From: Nocardioides sp. TRM66260-LWL
GTDB taxonomy: Bacteria; Actinomycetota; Actinomycetes; Propionibacteriales; Nocardioidaceae
Reading direction: 5' to 3'
DNA: 64,000 nucleotides
Assembly (NCBI RefSeq): GCF_020075545.1
Contig: NZ_JAIQZK010000007.1
Span: 80,889 to 144,888, forward strand
Positions 55,229 through 63,608 of the stretch are shown piece after piece (the first letter of the stretch is position 1; the number at the start of each line of letters is the position of its first letter). The notes under the pieces are model-generated. The model had not been told where the DNA came from. It did not search any database and saw nothing but the letters and a program-made list of their open reading frames with translations. Position numbers and translations under genes: made by a program.

Positions 55229-56221
55229 ATGCTCTCGGCTCTCGTCTCGTGGCGTGTCGAACCGGAGGTCAACCGCGCCTACGTCTGGCTCACCGACGGG
55301 ACGGTGATCGGGCACCGCGACCTCGACACCGGGCTCGACCACCCCTCCGCGCCGGAGCACGCGGCCCTGCTCGCCGCCATCGCGTCGCGCTGGGTGGTCG
55401 ACAGCGGCGCGCCGGGCGTCGATCGACCGCGCCCGCCCGTCGCCCCCGACCTCACCGGCGTGAGCCGCGTGCGCCGGCTGCGGCGTCGGCGGCTCGCCCA
55501 GGAGCACCTCCGGCGACTCGAGCGGTACCGCTCGTGGGACGCGGACCGGCAGCCGTGGCGGATCGCGATCGACCCGCCGCACGGCGGGTGGCGCGATCTC
55601 GTCCGCAACGAGCCCGGCGCGACGCTGTGGCAGCACGCCGCCGAGCTCGGCCGCGGCGCGTGGGGCGGGCGTGCGCCCGCAGCCGTCGGCAGCTGGCAGG
55701 CCGGGGCCCTGGGCGAGGAGTCCGTGGCAGAGCAGCTGCTCCTGCTCGCGCGCACCGGCCCCTGGCGGTACGTGCACTCCGTGCCGGTCGGCTCGCGCGG
55801 CGCCGACATCGACCACGTCCTGGTCGGCCCGGCGGGAGTGCTCACGCTCAACACGAAGTCCCATCCCGGCCGGAGCATCTGGTTCAGCGCGACGACCTTC
55901 CGCGTCGACGGCCACGACGAGCCATACCTGCGCAACGCCCGCCACGAGGCGGCCCGCGCGTCCCGACTGCTGGGCCGTGCCGTGGGCGCGCCGATGTCGG
56001 TGCACCCGGTGATCGTCCTCGTGCGCCCGCGGTCCATCACCGCCCGCAATCCGCCGCGCGACGTCAGCGTCATGGCCGAGCACGACCTCGTGCGCTGGCT
56101 CGCGCACGCGCCGCGCCACCTCTCCGAGCCGCAGATCGACGCGCTGTTCGCCGCGATCCGCCGATCGACGACCTGGAGCGGGACCGGGCCGGGTCTCCCG
56201 GAGCGGCATCCGCCTGCATAA
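55229..56221 (+). CDS. NERD-domain protein
   Basis: 330 aa from ATG 55229. The first 150 residues are Arg- and Trp-rich without a known fold. The NERD domain runs from about 160 to 270: GALGEESVAEQLLLLARTGP, GSRGADIDHVLVGPAGVLTL, NTKSHPGRSIWF and RNARHEAARASRLLGRAVGA. ADIDHVLV/GPAGVLTLNTK matches the nuclease-like D-x-(E/D)-x-K core. NERD is nuclease-related and occurs in repair or defence proteins. Stop TAA touches the Zur box. In line with, but separate from, the divergent 13E12 gene. Confidence 0.85.
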   Translation: MLSALVSWRVEPEVNRAYVWLTDGTVIGHRDLDTGLDHPSAPEHAALLAAIASRWVVDSGAPGVDRPRPPVAPDLTGVSRVRRLRRRRLAQEHLRRLERYRSWDADRQPWRIAIDPPHGGWRDLVRNEPGATLWQHAAELGRGAWGGRAPAAVGSWQAGALGEESVAEQLLLLARTGPWRYVHSVPVGSRGADIDHVLVGPAGVLTLNTKSHPGRSIWFSATTFRVDGHDEPYLRNARHEAARASRLLGRAVGAPMSVHPVIVLVRPRSITARNPPRDVSVMAEHDLVRWLAHAPRHLSEPQIDALFAAIRRSTTWSGTGPGLPERHPPA

Positions 56222-56236
56222 TGGGAATGATTCCCA
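56222..56236 (+). promoter_or_regulatory. Zur box before the COG0523-like gene
   Basis: TGGGAATGATTCCCA, a perfect 15-bp palindrome with the AATGATT core of actinobacterial Zur sites (TGAAAATGATTTTCA type). CATAAT at 56217-56222 serves as -10, so the site lies over the transcription start. GTG follows at 56250. The regulator is probably Zur at 34567-34974. Confidence 0.78.
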
Positions 56237-56249
56237 ACAAGGAGGCCCC

Positions 56250-57353
56250 GTGAGTCATCCCCGCCCGATCAGGACCCCGCTCGCCGTCGTCACCGGCGTC
56301 GATCCCCACGCCCAGGACGTCGCCCTGCTGGCGCTGACCTCGGACCTGCCCGGCGTCGTCGCCGTCCGCCATCGTCTCGATCCCGACGCCCAGGTGCTGA
56401 CGCGGACCGTCAGCGACGCCACCGGGGTGCTCGAGGAGGCCCACGTGCAGCTCGCGCACGCCTGCGTCGCCTGCGCGGTGCGCGAGGACGTCATCCCGAC
56501 GCTGCTGCGCCTGGCCGGCGAGCGGCGGTGGAGCGCCGTCGTCGCCTGCCTGCCCGTCGGCGCTGAGGCCGGCCCGCTCGCCCACGCGCTCGGCACCGAC
56601 CCCGACCTCGCCCGCCACCTGCGACTGAGCAGCGTCCTCGCCGCCGTCGGCGACGCGGTCGACGGCCTGCTCGGCGACGACCTCCTGCACGAGCGCGGCC
56701 GCCACACGGGGCCGGACGACCGACGCGGGGTCGCCGAGGTGGCCTGCGCCCAGGTCGAGAGCGCCGACCACGTCGTGCTCGTCGAGGGCGCCGGCGACGA
56801 CGTGGCCGAGCTGTGCCGCGGCCTCGCCCGCCCCGGCGCCCTCGTCCTGCGCGGCGCGGCGCAGGTGGACGCGGCCGCCGTGCTGCGGCACCGCCACCGG
56901 CTCTCGGTGGCGGCGGCCTGGTGCTCCCCCGGACCCGAGCCCGACGCCTACCCGGCCCTGCCGCCGGTGAGCGCCGGCAGCCGGTGCTGGCGCCTGGACC
57001 TCCGGTCCGACCGCGCCTTCCATCCCGAGCGGCTGCTCGACCACGTCGACCGGCTCGGCGGCGGCGCGTTCCGCTCCCGCGGCTCCTTCTGGCTGCCCAC
57101 CCGCCCGCACCACCGTCTGGAGTGGGCCGGCGCCGGCGGCCAGCTGAGCATCGGGACCCACTCGTCCTGGGGTGGCCGCTCGCCGCACACCCGCCTCGTC
57201 CTGACCGGGCTCGGCGCGCTCCCGCCGCACCTGGTGGCGGCCTTCGAGCACCTGCTGCTCACCCCGTCGGAGGCTCGCGCCGGACGCACTCCGTGGCGCG
57301 TGGACGAGGACGGCTTCGAGCCGTGGCTCGGCGAGGTGCGTGACGTCGCCTGA
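56250..57353 (+). CDS. COG0523-like (CobW/ZNG) protein with degenerate P-loop
   Basis: 367 aa from GTG 56250 after GGAGG. It keeps the fold order of COG0523 metal chaperones: Cys motif C72-V-A-C75 in AHACVACAVREDVIPTLLRL (usual CxCC) and a C-terminal CobW_C domain (RAFHPERLLDHVDRLGGGAF, RSRGSFWLPTRPHHRLEWAG). The P-loop place reads VVTGVDPHAQDVALLAL instead of GxxGxGKT, so GTP hydrolysis by the usual mechanism is doubtful. Similar P-loop-poor proteins occur in Zur regulons of other actinobacteria. Probably zinc supply under starvation. Confidence 0.82.
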   Translation: MSHPRPIRTPLAVVTGVDPHAQDVALLALTSDLPGVVAVRHRLDPDAQVLTRTVSDATGVLEEAHVQLAHACVACAVREDVIPTLLRLAGERRWSAVVACLPVGAEAGPLAHALGTDPDLARHLRLSSVLAAVGDAVDGLLGDDLLHERGRHTGPDDRRGVAEVACAQVESADHVVLVEGAGDDVAELCRGLARPGALVLRGAAQVDAAAVLRHRHRLSVAAAWCSPGPEPDAYPALPPVSAGSRCWRLDLRSDRAFHPERLLDHVDRLGGGAFRSRGSFWLPTRPHHRLEWAGAGGQLSIGTHSSWGGRSPHTRLVLTGLGALPPHLVAAFEHLLLTPSEARAGRTPWRVDEDGFEPWLGEVRDVA

Positions 57354-57383
57354 CGCGGCGCGACACGCCCGAGCCGAGGCGAC

Positions 57384-57427
57384 CACAAGATCTGGGGGTT
57401 ACATCCGTGTCATTCACCAGATATGGT
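57384..57427 (+). promoter_or_regulatory. nrdAB promoter with tandem NrdR-box-like sites
   Basis: Two similar 14-mers, CACAAGATCTGGGG (57384-57397) and CACCAGATATGGTC (57415-57428), share CACnAGATnTGG and start 31 bp apart, three helical turns. NrdR boxes are typically spaced this way in ribonucleotide reductase promoters. TTACAT (57399-57404), 17 bases, TATGGT (57422-57427) fits a promoter between and over them. Confidence 0.6.
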
Positions 57428-57436
57428 CGCTGACGC

Positions 57437-57616
57437 AGCTGGTTCGGCGTCCCAACCCGGGGACGTCGTGGCAACAGGGAACCCGGTGGAAGACCGGGAC
57501 TGCCCCGCAGCGGTGAGTGGGAACGACCGCCGTCAACAGCACTGGGCCCTCCGGGCCTGGGAAGCGACGGCCAGTAGGTGCCGAGAGGCGCGCCCGCGAG
57601 TCCGAAGACCTGCCAG
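57437..57616 (+). promoter_or_regulatory. Cobalamin riboswitch
   Basis: Conserved elements in order: CAACAGGGAACCCGGTGGAA (P3/P4 side), ACTGCCCCGCAGCGGTGAGT, CAACAGCACTGGGCCC, GGGAAGCGACGGCCAGTAGG and the B12 box AGTCCGAAGACCTGCC (57599-57614). This is a complete class-I adenosylcobalamin-type aptamer. It lies 175 bases before nrdA and probably switches class Ia reductase off when cobalamin is available, as described for Streptomyces nrdAB. Confidence 0.93.
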
Positions 57617-57620
57617 CGCA

Positions 57621-57640
57621 CCGCGTCCGACCGGACGCGG
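57621..57640 (+). terminator. Hairpin just after the riboswitch
   Basis: CCGCGTCC, loop GACC, GGACGCGG: a perfect 8-bp stem starting five bases after the B12 box. It has no T-tract, so it is either an intrinsic terminator of the GC-rich type or part of the expression platform. The rest of the leader to 57791 holds AGGAGAGGGA before nrdA and no ORF I support. Confidence 0.55.
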
Positions 57641-57791
57641 TGGTCCGAGGCCGCGTGGGACGGCCGCACGACACCGGTGACGTCCTCGTCCGCTCGCGCC
57701 CTCGCAGGCCCGACGCGGTCGCTGCGCACTGCCGTCGTCGCGTCCCTCCGCGCTCCTCGGACCCCGAGACCGCACTCGCGAGGAGAGGGAC

Positions 57792-60263
57792 ATGACGGTC
57801 ACCGCAGCACCACCCACCCCGACCGGCACCAGCGCCGGAACCACAGCCGGCACCACCAGGACCCCCATGCAGGTCCGCAAGCGCAACGGCGACGCCGAGC
57901 CGGTCGACGTCACGAAGATCGTCCGGGCCATCGACCGCGTCGCCGGCGACCTGGACGACGTCGACCCGATGCGCGTCGCCACCCGCACGATCAACGGGCT
58001 CTACGACGGCGCCACCACCGCCGAGCTCGACCGGCTCTCGATCCAGACGGCCGCCGAGATGATCGGCGAGGAGCCGCAGTACAGCCGCCTGGCGGCGCGG
58101 CTGCTCGCCGGCTACCTCGACAAGGAGGTGCGCCAGCAGGGCGTCGCGTCGTTCAGCCAGTCGATCGCGCTCGGCCACGCCGAGGGCCTGATCGGCGACG
58201 ACACCGCGCGGTTCGTCAAGGACAACGCCCGCAAGCTCGACGTCGCGATCGACCCCGACGCCGACCGCCGCTTCGAGTACTTCGGCCTGCGCACGGTCTA
58301 CGACCGCTACCTGCTGCGCCACCCCACGGCGCGGCTGGTGATCGAGACGCCGCAGTACTTCCTGCTGCGGGTCGCCTGCGGCCTGGCGCAGAACCCGGCC
58401 GAGGCGATCGGCTTCTACCGGCTGATGAGCAGCCTGGCGTACCTGCCGAGCAGTCCGACGCTGTTCAACTCCGGCACGCGGCACACGCAGATGTCCTCGT
58501 GCTACCTCGTCGACTCGCCGCGCGACGAGCTCGACTCGATCTACGCCCGCTACGCCCAGGTGGCGCGACTCTCGAAGTTCGCCGGCGGCATCGGCCTCGG
58601 CTTCTCCCGGGTGCGCTCGCGCGGTGCGCTGATCCGCGGCACCAACGGCCAGTCCAACGGCATCGTCCCGTTCCTGCGCACCCTGGACGCCTCGGTGGCC
58701 GCGGTCAACCAGGGCGGCCGACGCAAGGGCGCGGCCTGCGTCTACCTCGAGCCGTGGCACCCCGACGTCGAGGAGTTCCTCGAGCTGCGCGACAACACCG
58801 GCGAGGACGCGCGGCGCACCCACAACCTCAACCTCGCGCACTGGATCCCCGACGAGTTCATGCGCCGCGTCGAGGCCGACGAGCCGTGGTCGCTGATCGA
58901 CCCCGACCAGGCACCCGAGCTGCCCGACCTGTGGGGCGAGGCGTTCGACACCGCCTACCGCGCCGCCGAGGCCGAGGGACGCTACGTGCGGCAGGTGCCG
59001 GCCCGCGAGCTGTACGCGCGGATGATGCGCACGCTCGCGCAGACCGGCAACGGCTGGATGACCTTCAAGGACGCCAGCAACCGCACCTGCAACCAGACCT
59101 CGGACGCCCCGGGCGGGCCGGTGGTGCACCTGTCGAACCTGTGCACGGAGATCATCGAGGTCTCCTCCGACACCGAGACCGCGGTGTGCAACCTCGGGTC
59201 GATCAACCTCGCCCAGCACCTGCGCACCGACCCCGCCGGGGGCCGCGTCGAGGTCGACTGGGAGCGCCTGCGCGCCACCGTCCGCACCGCGGTGCCGCTG
59301 CTCGACCGGGTCATCGACGTCAACCACTACCCGAGCGAGGAGGCAGCGCGCTCCAACCCGCGCTGGCGGCCCGTCGGGCTCGGGCTGATGGGGCTGCAGG
59401 ACGTGCTCTTCGCGCTGCGCCTGCCCTTCGACTCCGAGGAGGCCCGCGAGCTCTCGACCCGGCTGCAGGAGGAGATCTACCTGACCGCGCTCGAGGTGAG
59501 CTGCGAGCTGGCCGAGCGGCACGGCCCGCACCCGGCGTACCCGCAGACCCGGGCCGCGGGCGGCGTCCTGCAGCCCGACCTGTGGCCGGGCACGGTGCCC
59601 ACGCAGACCGAGCGGTGGACGGCGCTGCGCGCGCGGGTCGCCGAGCACGGCCTGCGCAACGCGCTGCTCGTCGCGATCGCCCCCACGGCCACCATCGCGA
59701 GCATCGCGGGCTGCTACGAGTGCATCGAGCCGCAGGTGTCGAACCTGTTCAAGCGCGAGACGCTCTCCGGGGAGTTCCTGCAGGTCAACGGGGCCCTGGT
59801 GCGCGAGCTCAAGGCGCGCGGCCTGTGGACCCCCGCCGTGCGCGAGCGGATCAAGCGCGCCGAGGGCTCGGTGCAGGAGATCGCCGAGCTGCCCGAGGAC
59901 GTCCGGCTGCTGTTCCGCACCGCGTGGGAGCTGCCGCAGAAGGCGCTCATCGACCTCGCCGCGGCTCGCTCGCCCTACATCGACCAGAGCCAGTCGCTGA
60001 ACCTGTTCATCGCCGGCCCGACGATCGGGAAGCTCTCCTCGATGTACCGCTACGCGTGGCGCAGCGGCCTCAAGACCACCTACTACCTGCGCTCGCGGCC
60101 CGCGACGCGCATCCAGCAGACGACGGTCGCGGTCACGCCCGCCTCCGAGCCCCCCGTCCAGACCGTCCAGAACGTCCAGACCGTCCCCACCGTCCCCGCC
60201 AGCGAGGCCGACGCGATCGCGTGCTCGCTGGAGAACCCCGAGACCTGCGAGGCCTGCCAGTGA
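57792..60263 (+). CDS. nrdA: Class Ia ribonucleotide reductase, alpha subunit
   Basis: 823-aa catalytic subunit reducing ribonucleoside diphosphates. An N-terminal ATP-cone (MQVRKRNGDAEPVDVTKIVR) gives allosteric activity control. Active-site residues: C237 (QMSSCYLVDS), N449-C451-E453 (LSNLCTEIIE) and C466 (AVCNLGSINL). The C-terminus TCEACQ holds the CxxC pair reduced by thioredoxin. A Val/Pro/Thr-rich linker precedes it. ATG 57792 follows AGGAGAGGGA. Its stop overlaps nrdB (GTGA). Confidence 0.95.
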   Translation: MTVTAAPPTPTGTSAGTTAGTTRTPMQVRKRNGDAEPVDVTKIVRAIDRVAGDLDDVDPMRVATRTINGLYDGATTAELDRLSIQTAAEMIGEEPQYSRLAARLLAGYLDKEVRQQGVASFSQSIALGHAEGLIGDDTARFVKDNARKLDVAIDPDADRRFEYFGLRTVYDRYLLRHPTARLVIETPQYFLLRVACGLAQNPAEAIGFYRLMSSLAYLPSSPTLFNSGTRHTQMSSCYLVDSPRDELDSIYARYAQVARLSKFAGGIGLGFSRVRSRGALIRGTNGQSNGIVPFLRTLDASVAAVNQGGRRKGAACVYLEPWHPDVEEFLELRDNTGEDARRTHNLNLAHWIPDEFMRRVEADEPWSLIDPDQAPELPDLWGEAFDTAYRAAEAEGRYVRQVPARELYARMMRTLAQTGNGWMTFKDASNRTCNQTSDAPGGPVVHLSNLCTEIIEVSSDTETAVCNLGSINLAQHLRTDPAGGRVEVDWERLRATVRTAVPLLDRVIDVNHYPSEEAARSNPRWRPVGLGLMGLQDVLFALRLPFDSEEARELSTRLQEEIYLTALEVSCELAERHGPHPAYPQTRAAGGVLQPDLWPGTVPTQTERWTALRARVAEHGLRNALLVAIAPTATIASIAGCYECIEPQVSNLFKRETLSGEFLQVNGALVRELKARGLWTPAVRERIKRAEGSVQEIAELPEDVRLLFRTAWELPQKALIDLAAARSPYIDQSQSLNLFIAGPTIGKLSSMYRYAWRSGLKTTYYLRSRPATRIQQTTVAVTPASEPPVQTVQNVQTVPTVPASEADAIACSLENPETCEACQ

Positions 60264-61312
60264 CCACCCTGACCGAAACCCCCGACACCCCCGTCCGGAG
60301 CAGCGCCGACACCCGGATGCTCCTCGACCCGGGCATGAACCTCACCCTGCGCCCGATGCGCTACCCGCACTTCTACGACCGCTACCGCGACGCCATCAAG
60401 AACACCTGGACGGTCGAGGAGGTCGACCTGCACTCCGACCTCGCCGACCTGCAGCGCCTCTCCGAGGCCGAGCGACACCTGGTCTCGCGGCTCGTGGCGT
60501 TCTTCGCCACCGGCGACACCATCGTCGCCAACAACCTCGTGCTGAACCTGTACCAGCACGTCAACTCCCCCGAGGGCCGGCTCTACCTGAGCCGCCAGCT
60601 CTTCGAGGAGGCCGTGCACGTGCAGTTCTACCTGACGCTGCTCGACACCTACGTGCCCGACGAGGAGGAGCGGCGCCAGGCGTTCGCGGCGGTCGACAAC
60701 ATCCCCTCGATCAAGCACAAGGCCGACTTCTGCTTCCGCTGGATCGACTCGCTCTTCGACGTCCGCGAGCTGCGCACGCGCGAGGACCGGCGCGCGTTCC
60801 TGCTCAACCTGATCTGCTTCGCGGCGGTGATCGAGGGGCTGTTCTTCTACGGGGCGTTCGCCTACGTCTACTTCCTGCGCTCGCGCGGCCTGCTCAACGG
60901 CCTCGCGTCCGGCACGAACTGGGTGTTCCGCGACGAGTCGATGCACATGGCCTTCGCCTTCGACGTCGTCGACACCGTGCGCGCGGAGGAGCCCGACCTC
61001 TTCGACGGCGAGCTCGCCGAGCAGGTGCGCACGATGCTGCGCGAGGGCGTCGACGCCGAGGCGCAGTTCGCCGACGACCTGCTCGGGCAGGGCGTCGCCG
61101 GGCTCTCCCCCGCCGACATGCGCGGCTACCTGGAGTACGTCGCCGACCGACGGATGGAGCGCCTGGGCCTCCCGCCGATCTACGGCACCGCGAACCCGCT
61201 GGCGTTCATGGAGCTGCAGGACGTCCAGGAGCTCTCGAACTTCTTCGAGCGCCGGGTCTCGGCGTACCAGGTCGGGGTCACCGGCTCGGTGGGGTTCGAC
61301 GAGGAGTTCTGA
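60260..61312 (+). CDS. nrdB: Class Ia ribonucleotide reductase, beta subunit
   Basis: 350 aa from GTG 60260. The diiron ligands can be placed at D86, E117, H120 (LFEEAVHVQFY), E192 (AAVIEGLFFYGAF), E226 and H229 (FRDESMHMAFAF). Y124, four residues after H120, matches the radical tyrosine of class Ia, so this is not a Phe-bearing class Ic enzyme. The C-terminus GFDEEF docks NrdA. Cotranscribed and coupled with nrdA. Both depend on oxygen, so cells also need an anaerobic or B12 enzyme elsewhere. Confidence 0.94.
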   Translation: MTTLTETPDTPVRSSADTRMLLDPGMNLTLRPMRYPHFYDRYRDAIKNTWTVEEVDLHSDLADLQRLSEAERHLVSRLVAFFATGDTIVANNLVLNLYQHVNSPEGRLYLSRQLFEEAVHVQFYLTLLDTYVPDEEERRQAFAAVDNIPSIKHKADFCFRWIDSLFDVRELRTREDRRAFLLNLICFAAVIEGLFFYGAFAYVYFLRSRGLLNGLASGTNWVFRDESMHMAFAFDVVDTVRAEEPDLFDGELAEQVRTMLREGVDAEAQFADDLLGQGVAGLSPADMRGYLEYVADRRMERLGLPPIYGTANPLAFMELQDVQELSNFFERRVSAYQVGVTGSVGFDEEF

Positions 61313-61326
61313 GCCCCACCGAGCCG

Positions 61327-61336
61327 GACCGCGGTC
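61327..61336. terminator. Short palindrome between nrdB and the esterase gene
   Basis: GACCGCGGTC, a perfect 10-bp palindrome with extra pairing possible at GCC and GGC either side, in the convergent gap of 46 bases. Weak; also followed by a GCGGTCG-type repeat. Confidence 0.4.
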
Positions 61337-61358
61337 GGCGGTCGAGTCGGCGGTCGGG

Positions 61359-63608
61359 TCAGCGGGCGGGCGTCGCGGGGATCCGCAGCGTCCGCCCGCA
61401 GCCGGCCAGCTCGACGACGGCCTCGACGTCGGAGGTCGCCCGCACGGCGGCGTCGCAGGTGAGCCCCGCACGACGCACGTCGACGACCGCCGCGCGCAGG
61501 TTCGTCAGCGTCAGCACCAGGGCGTCGCGAGCCACGACCCGCGGCGCGGCGCCGAAGCGCTGCCCCTCGGTGACGTAGGGCAGCGGCTCCTGGCCGCCGA
61601 CGAGCACCCCGGCGCCGGGGATCGCAGCCACGACCGGCGGATCGCCCGCCGTGGTCGCGAGGCTGCGGGCGTCGACGGTGCCCGGGCGAGTGCCGTCCGC
61701 GGTCCGCAGTCCGCTCAGCCACCACGCGTGGTCGGCCCGGATATCGCCGAACCGGGTGTCCTCGCTCGGGTCGACCACGTAGGTGACGTGCTTCGGGTCC
61801 TTCGGCACCAGGTGGCGGCCGAGGAACGCGACGCCGGGCCCGTACTCGTCGTTGGCGGCGAGGGTGAGGTGGTCGGCGGCCGGGAACGTCCACTGCTCGA
61901 ACCGGACGCCCGCGGCCTGCAGCCCGGCGACGGCGTCGCGCTGGGTGCGGAGGTTGACCAGCTCGTCGGCCCCGGCGTTCCAGGCCATGATCGGGTTGTT
62001 GCGCAGCGAGGCCAGCTGGTCGCCCACGCTCCCGGGCGCGCCGACCACCGAGAACCCGCGCCCGAAGAGGTCGGGCCAGCGGGCGAGCATCCGGTAGGTG
62101 CTGAAGCCGCCCATCGAGTAGCCGGTCATCGCGGTCCAGCGCGGGTCGAGGCGGTGGTGACGACGCACGTCGGCCCAGGTCTCGAAGAGGTCGGCCTCCG
62201 CGGCGCCGGCGCTGAAGCCGTCCGGTCCGCGGCCGCCGGGCGTCACGACGATCGAGCCGCCGTCGCGCTCGCCGAGCTGGCGCTGGTTGCGGGTGCCGAG
62301 GTACTGGTTGTAGTTCGCCGAGAGCGAGTGCGGCATGATCGTCAGCCCCCATCCGGCCTTCGGACGGCGTCCGGTGGGCACGTACAGGCCGTACGACTGC
62401 AGGCGCCCGACGACGCTGCCGCGGCAGTCCTTCGCCGGGGCGGCCGCGCCGACCGCGAGGGCGCCGCCGGCCAGCGAGAAGCAGACGGTGGAGGGGTCGA
62501 GGCCCTCGCCGAACCCGAAGCGGCTGGAGAGGATCCGGTCCATCGGGCCGGTGCGCGGCACCCGCCGGTCGTCACGCACACGATCGCGCAGCCGGCCGAA
62601 GTCGACCTCGGCGGAGAACGGCGAGACGTCGCCCAGGGCCAGCTGCAGCGCCTGCTGACGCTCCCGCCAGAAGGCGCTGGTGGCCGCGGCGCCCGCCGCG
62701 GTGTCGACGATGGTCGCGCCGGCGATCAGCGGCAGCGGCTCGTCCGGACGGGGTCCGACGTTCACCAGCGCCGCCCCCACCGGGCTGCCGCCGCCCGGCG
62801 TCGTCGCCGTGGCGGGGGTGGGCGCGGGCGCCAGGTAGCGGTCGGCGGCGGTGTCCCACAGTCCGACGCCGATCGTCGTCCGGACGACCCGACGGGCGGG
62901 ATCCCACGCGGCGCGCGGGATGCGGACCGTCACCTGGTTGCGTGCGAGGTCGACCCCGACGGTCGGACGCGGCGTCAGCTCCGTGCCGTCCGCGTCTCGC
63001 AGCTCGGCGGTGCGTCCGTGCCAGGTGAGGAACAGCGAGGCCGGCGAGCTGACGCCCGCCCCGTGCGGCCAGGCGACCTGCGTTCCCGGCGTCCCGCCGA
63101 AGGCGACCGTGAACGCCGTCCGCTCGGGCGCCCTGAGCGTGTTGAGGGTGACGCGCAGGTCGGTGCTGCGCGCGGTCGGACGGATGCGGTATTCGACGAG
63201 GTCGGCGCCGTTGCCCGCGCACGCCGGGTCGGTCGGGTAGGTGTAGCTGCCGAACGCGGGCGAGAACGTGTGGCTCACGGTGTCGTAGGGCGACGTCGGG
63301 TCGGGCACGCCACGGGCGCCGTGGTCGTCCTGCAGCCAGTCCTGGTAGAGCCACTCGCCGTCGCGGTACGCCTCGGCACCCGAGATCAGGATCGGATCGG
63401 CCTCCCACTCCCCACGGTTCTGCAGCTGCGGCGCGACGACGGGCTTCGCGTACAGCAACGCCGGACCGGGACGCGGGCTCGACGTCGCGCTGCTGCGGGG
63501 GGTGGCGGACGCGTCGGCAGCGACGGCTGCGTCGGCCGGGGTCGACGCGGACGGCAGGGCGAGCGCGGGCAGCAGCAGCGCCAGCGCGGGGAGGGTCCTG
63601 GTGATCAC
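61359..63608 (-). CDS. Large secreted alpha/beta-hydrolase (esterase-like)
   Basis: 749 aa from GTG 63608. A signal peptide (RTLPALALLLPALALPSAST) is followed by an N-terminal beta-rich domain of about 360 residues (many Trp, Thr) and a C-terminal hydrolase with nucleophile S498 in MTGYSMGGFSTYRM. Likely partners are Asp in VDPSEDTRFGD or DELVN and His in FPAADHLTLAAND. A final beta domain (PYVTEGQRFGAAPRV onward) has two Cys (GLTCDAAV, LAGCGRTL). It resembles secreted PHB-depolymerase or prolyl-oligopeptidase-like esterases, but no close family is recognised. Substrate probably a polymer or ester outside the cell. Confidence 0.75.
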   Translation of the reverse strand: MITRTLPALALLLPALALPSASTPADAAVAADASATPRSSATSSPRPGPALLYAKPVVAPQLQNRGEWEADPILISGAEAYRDGEWLYQDWLQDDHGARGVPDPTSPYDTVSHTFSPAFGSYTYPTDPACAGNGADLVEYRIRPTARSTDLRVTLNTLRAPERTAFTVAFGGTPGTQVAWPHGAGVSSPASLFLTWHGRTAELRDADGTELTPRPTVGVDLARNQVTVRIPRAAWDPARRVVRTTIGVGLWDTAADRYLAPAPTPATATTPGGGSPVGAALVNVGPRPDEPLPLIAGATIVDTAAGAAATSAFWRERQQALQLALGDVSPFSAEVDFGRLRDRVRDDRRVPRTGPMDRILSSRFGFGEGLDPSTVCFSLAGGALAVGAAAPAKDCRGSVVGRLQSYGLYVPTGRRPKAGWGLTIMPHSLSANYNQYLGTRNQRQLGERDGGSIVVTPGGRGPDGFSAGAAEADLFETWADVRRHHRLDPRWTAMTGYSMGGFSTYRMLARWPDLFGRGFSVVGAPGSVGDQLASLRNNPIMAWNAGADELVNLRTQRDAVAGLQAAGVRFEQWTFPAADHLTLAANDEYGPGVAFLGRHLVPKDPKHVTYVVDPSEDTRFGDIRADHAWWLSGLRTADGTRPGTVDARSLATTAGDPPVVAAIPGAGVLVGGQEPLPYVTEGQRFGAAPRVVARDALVLTLTNLRAAVVDVRRAGLTCDAAVRATSDVEAVVELAGCGRTLRIPATPAR

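Noticed and set aside
53583..56221. Restriction-modification or toxin-antitoxin system
   Set aside because: No methyltransferase or antitoxin gene; only a 13E12 HNH gene and a NERD gene, facing apart.
57414..59648. 744-codon minus-strand frame opposite nrdA and the riboswitch
   Set aside because: Antisense to nrdA and the leader. Composition Val/Asp/Gly/Arg without motifs.
60260..61312. Class Ic (radical-less) beta subunit
   Set aside because: Y124 is present four residues after the second iron ligand, matching class Ia.
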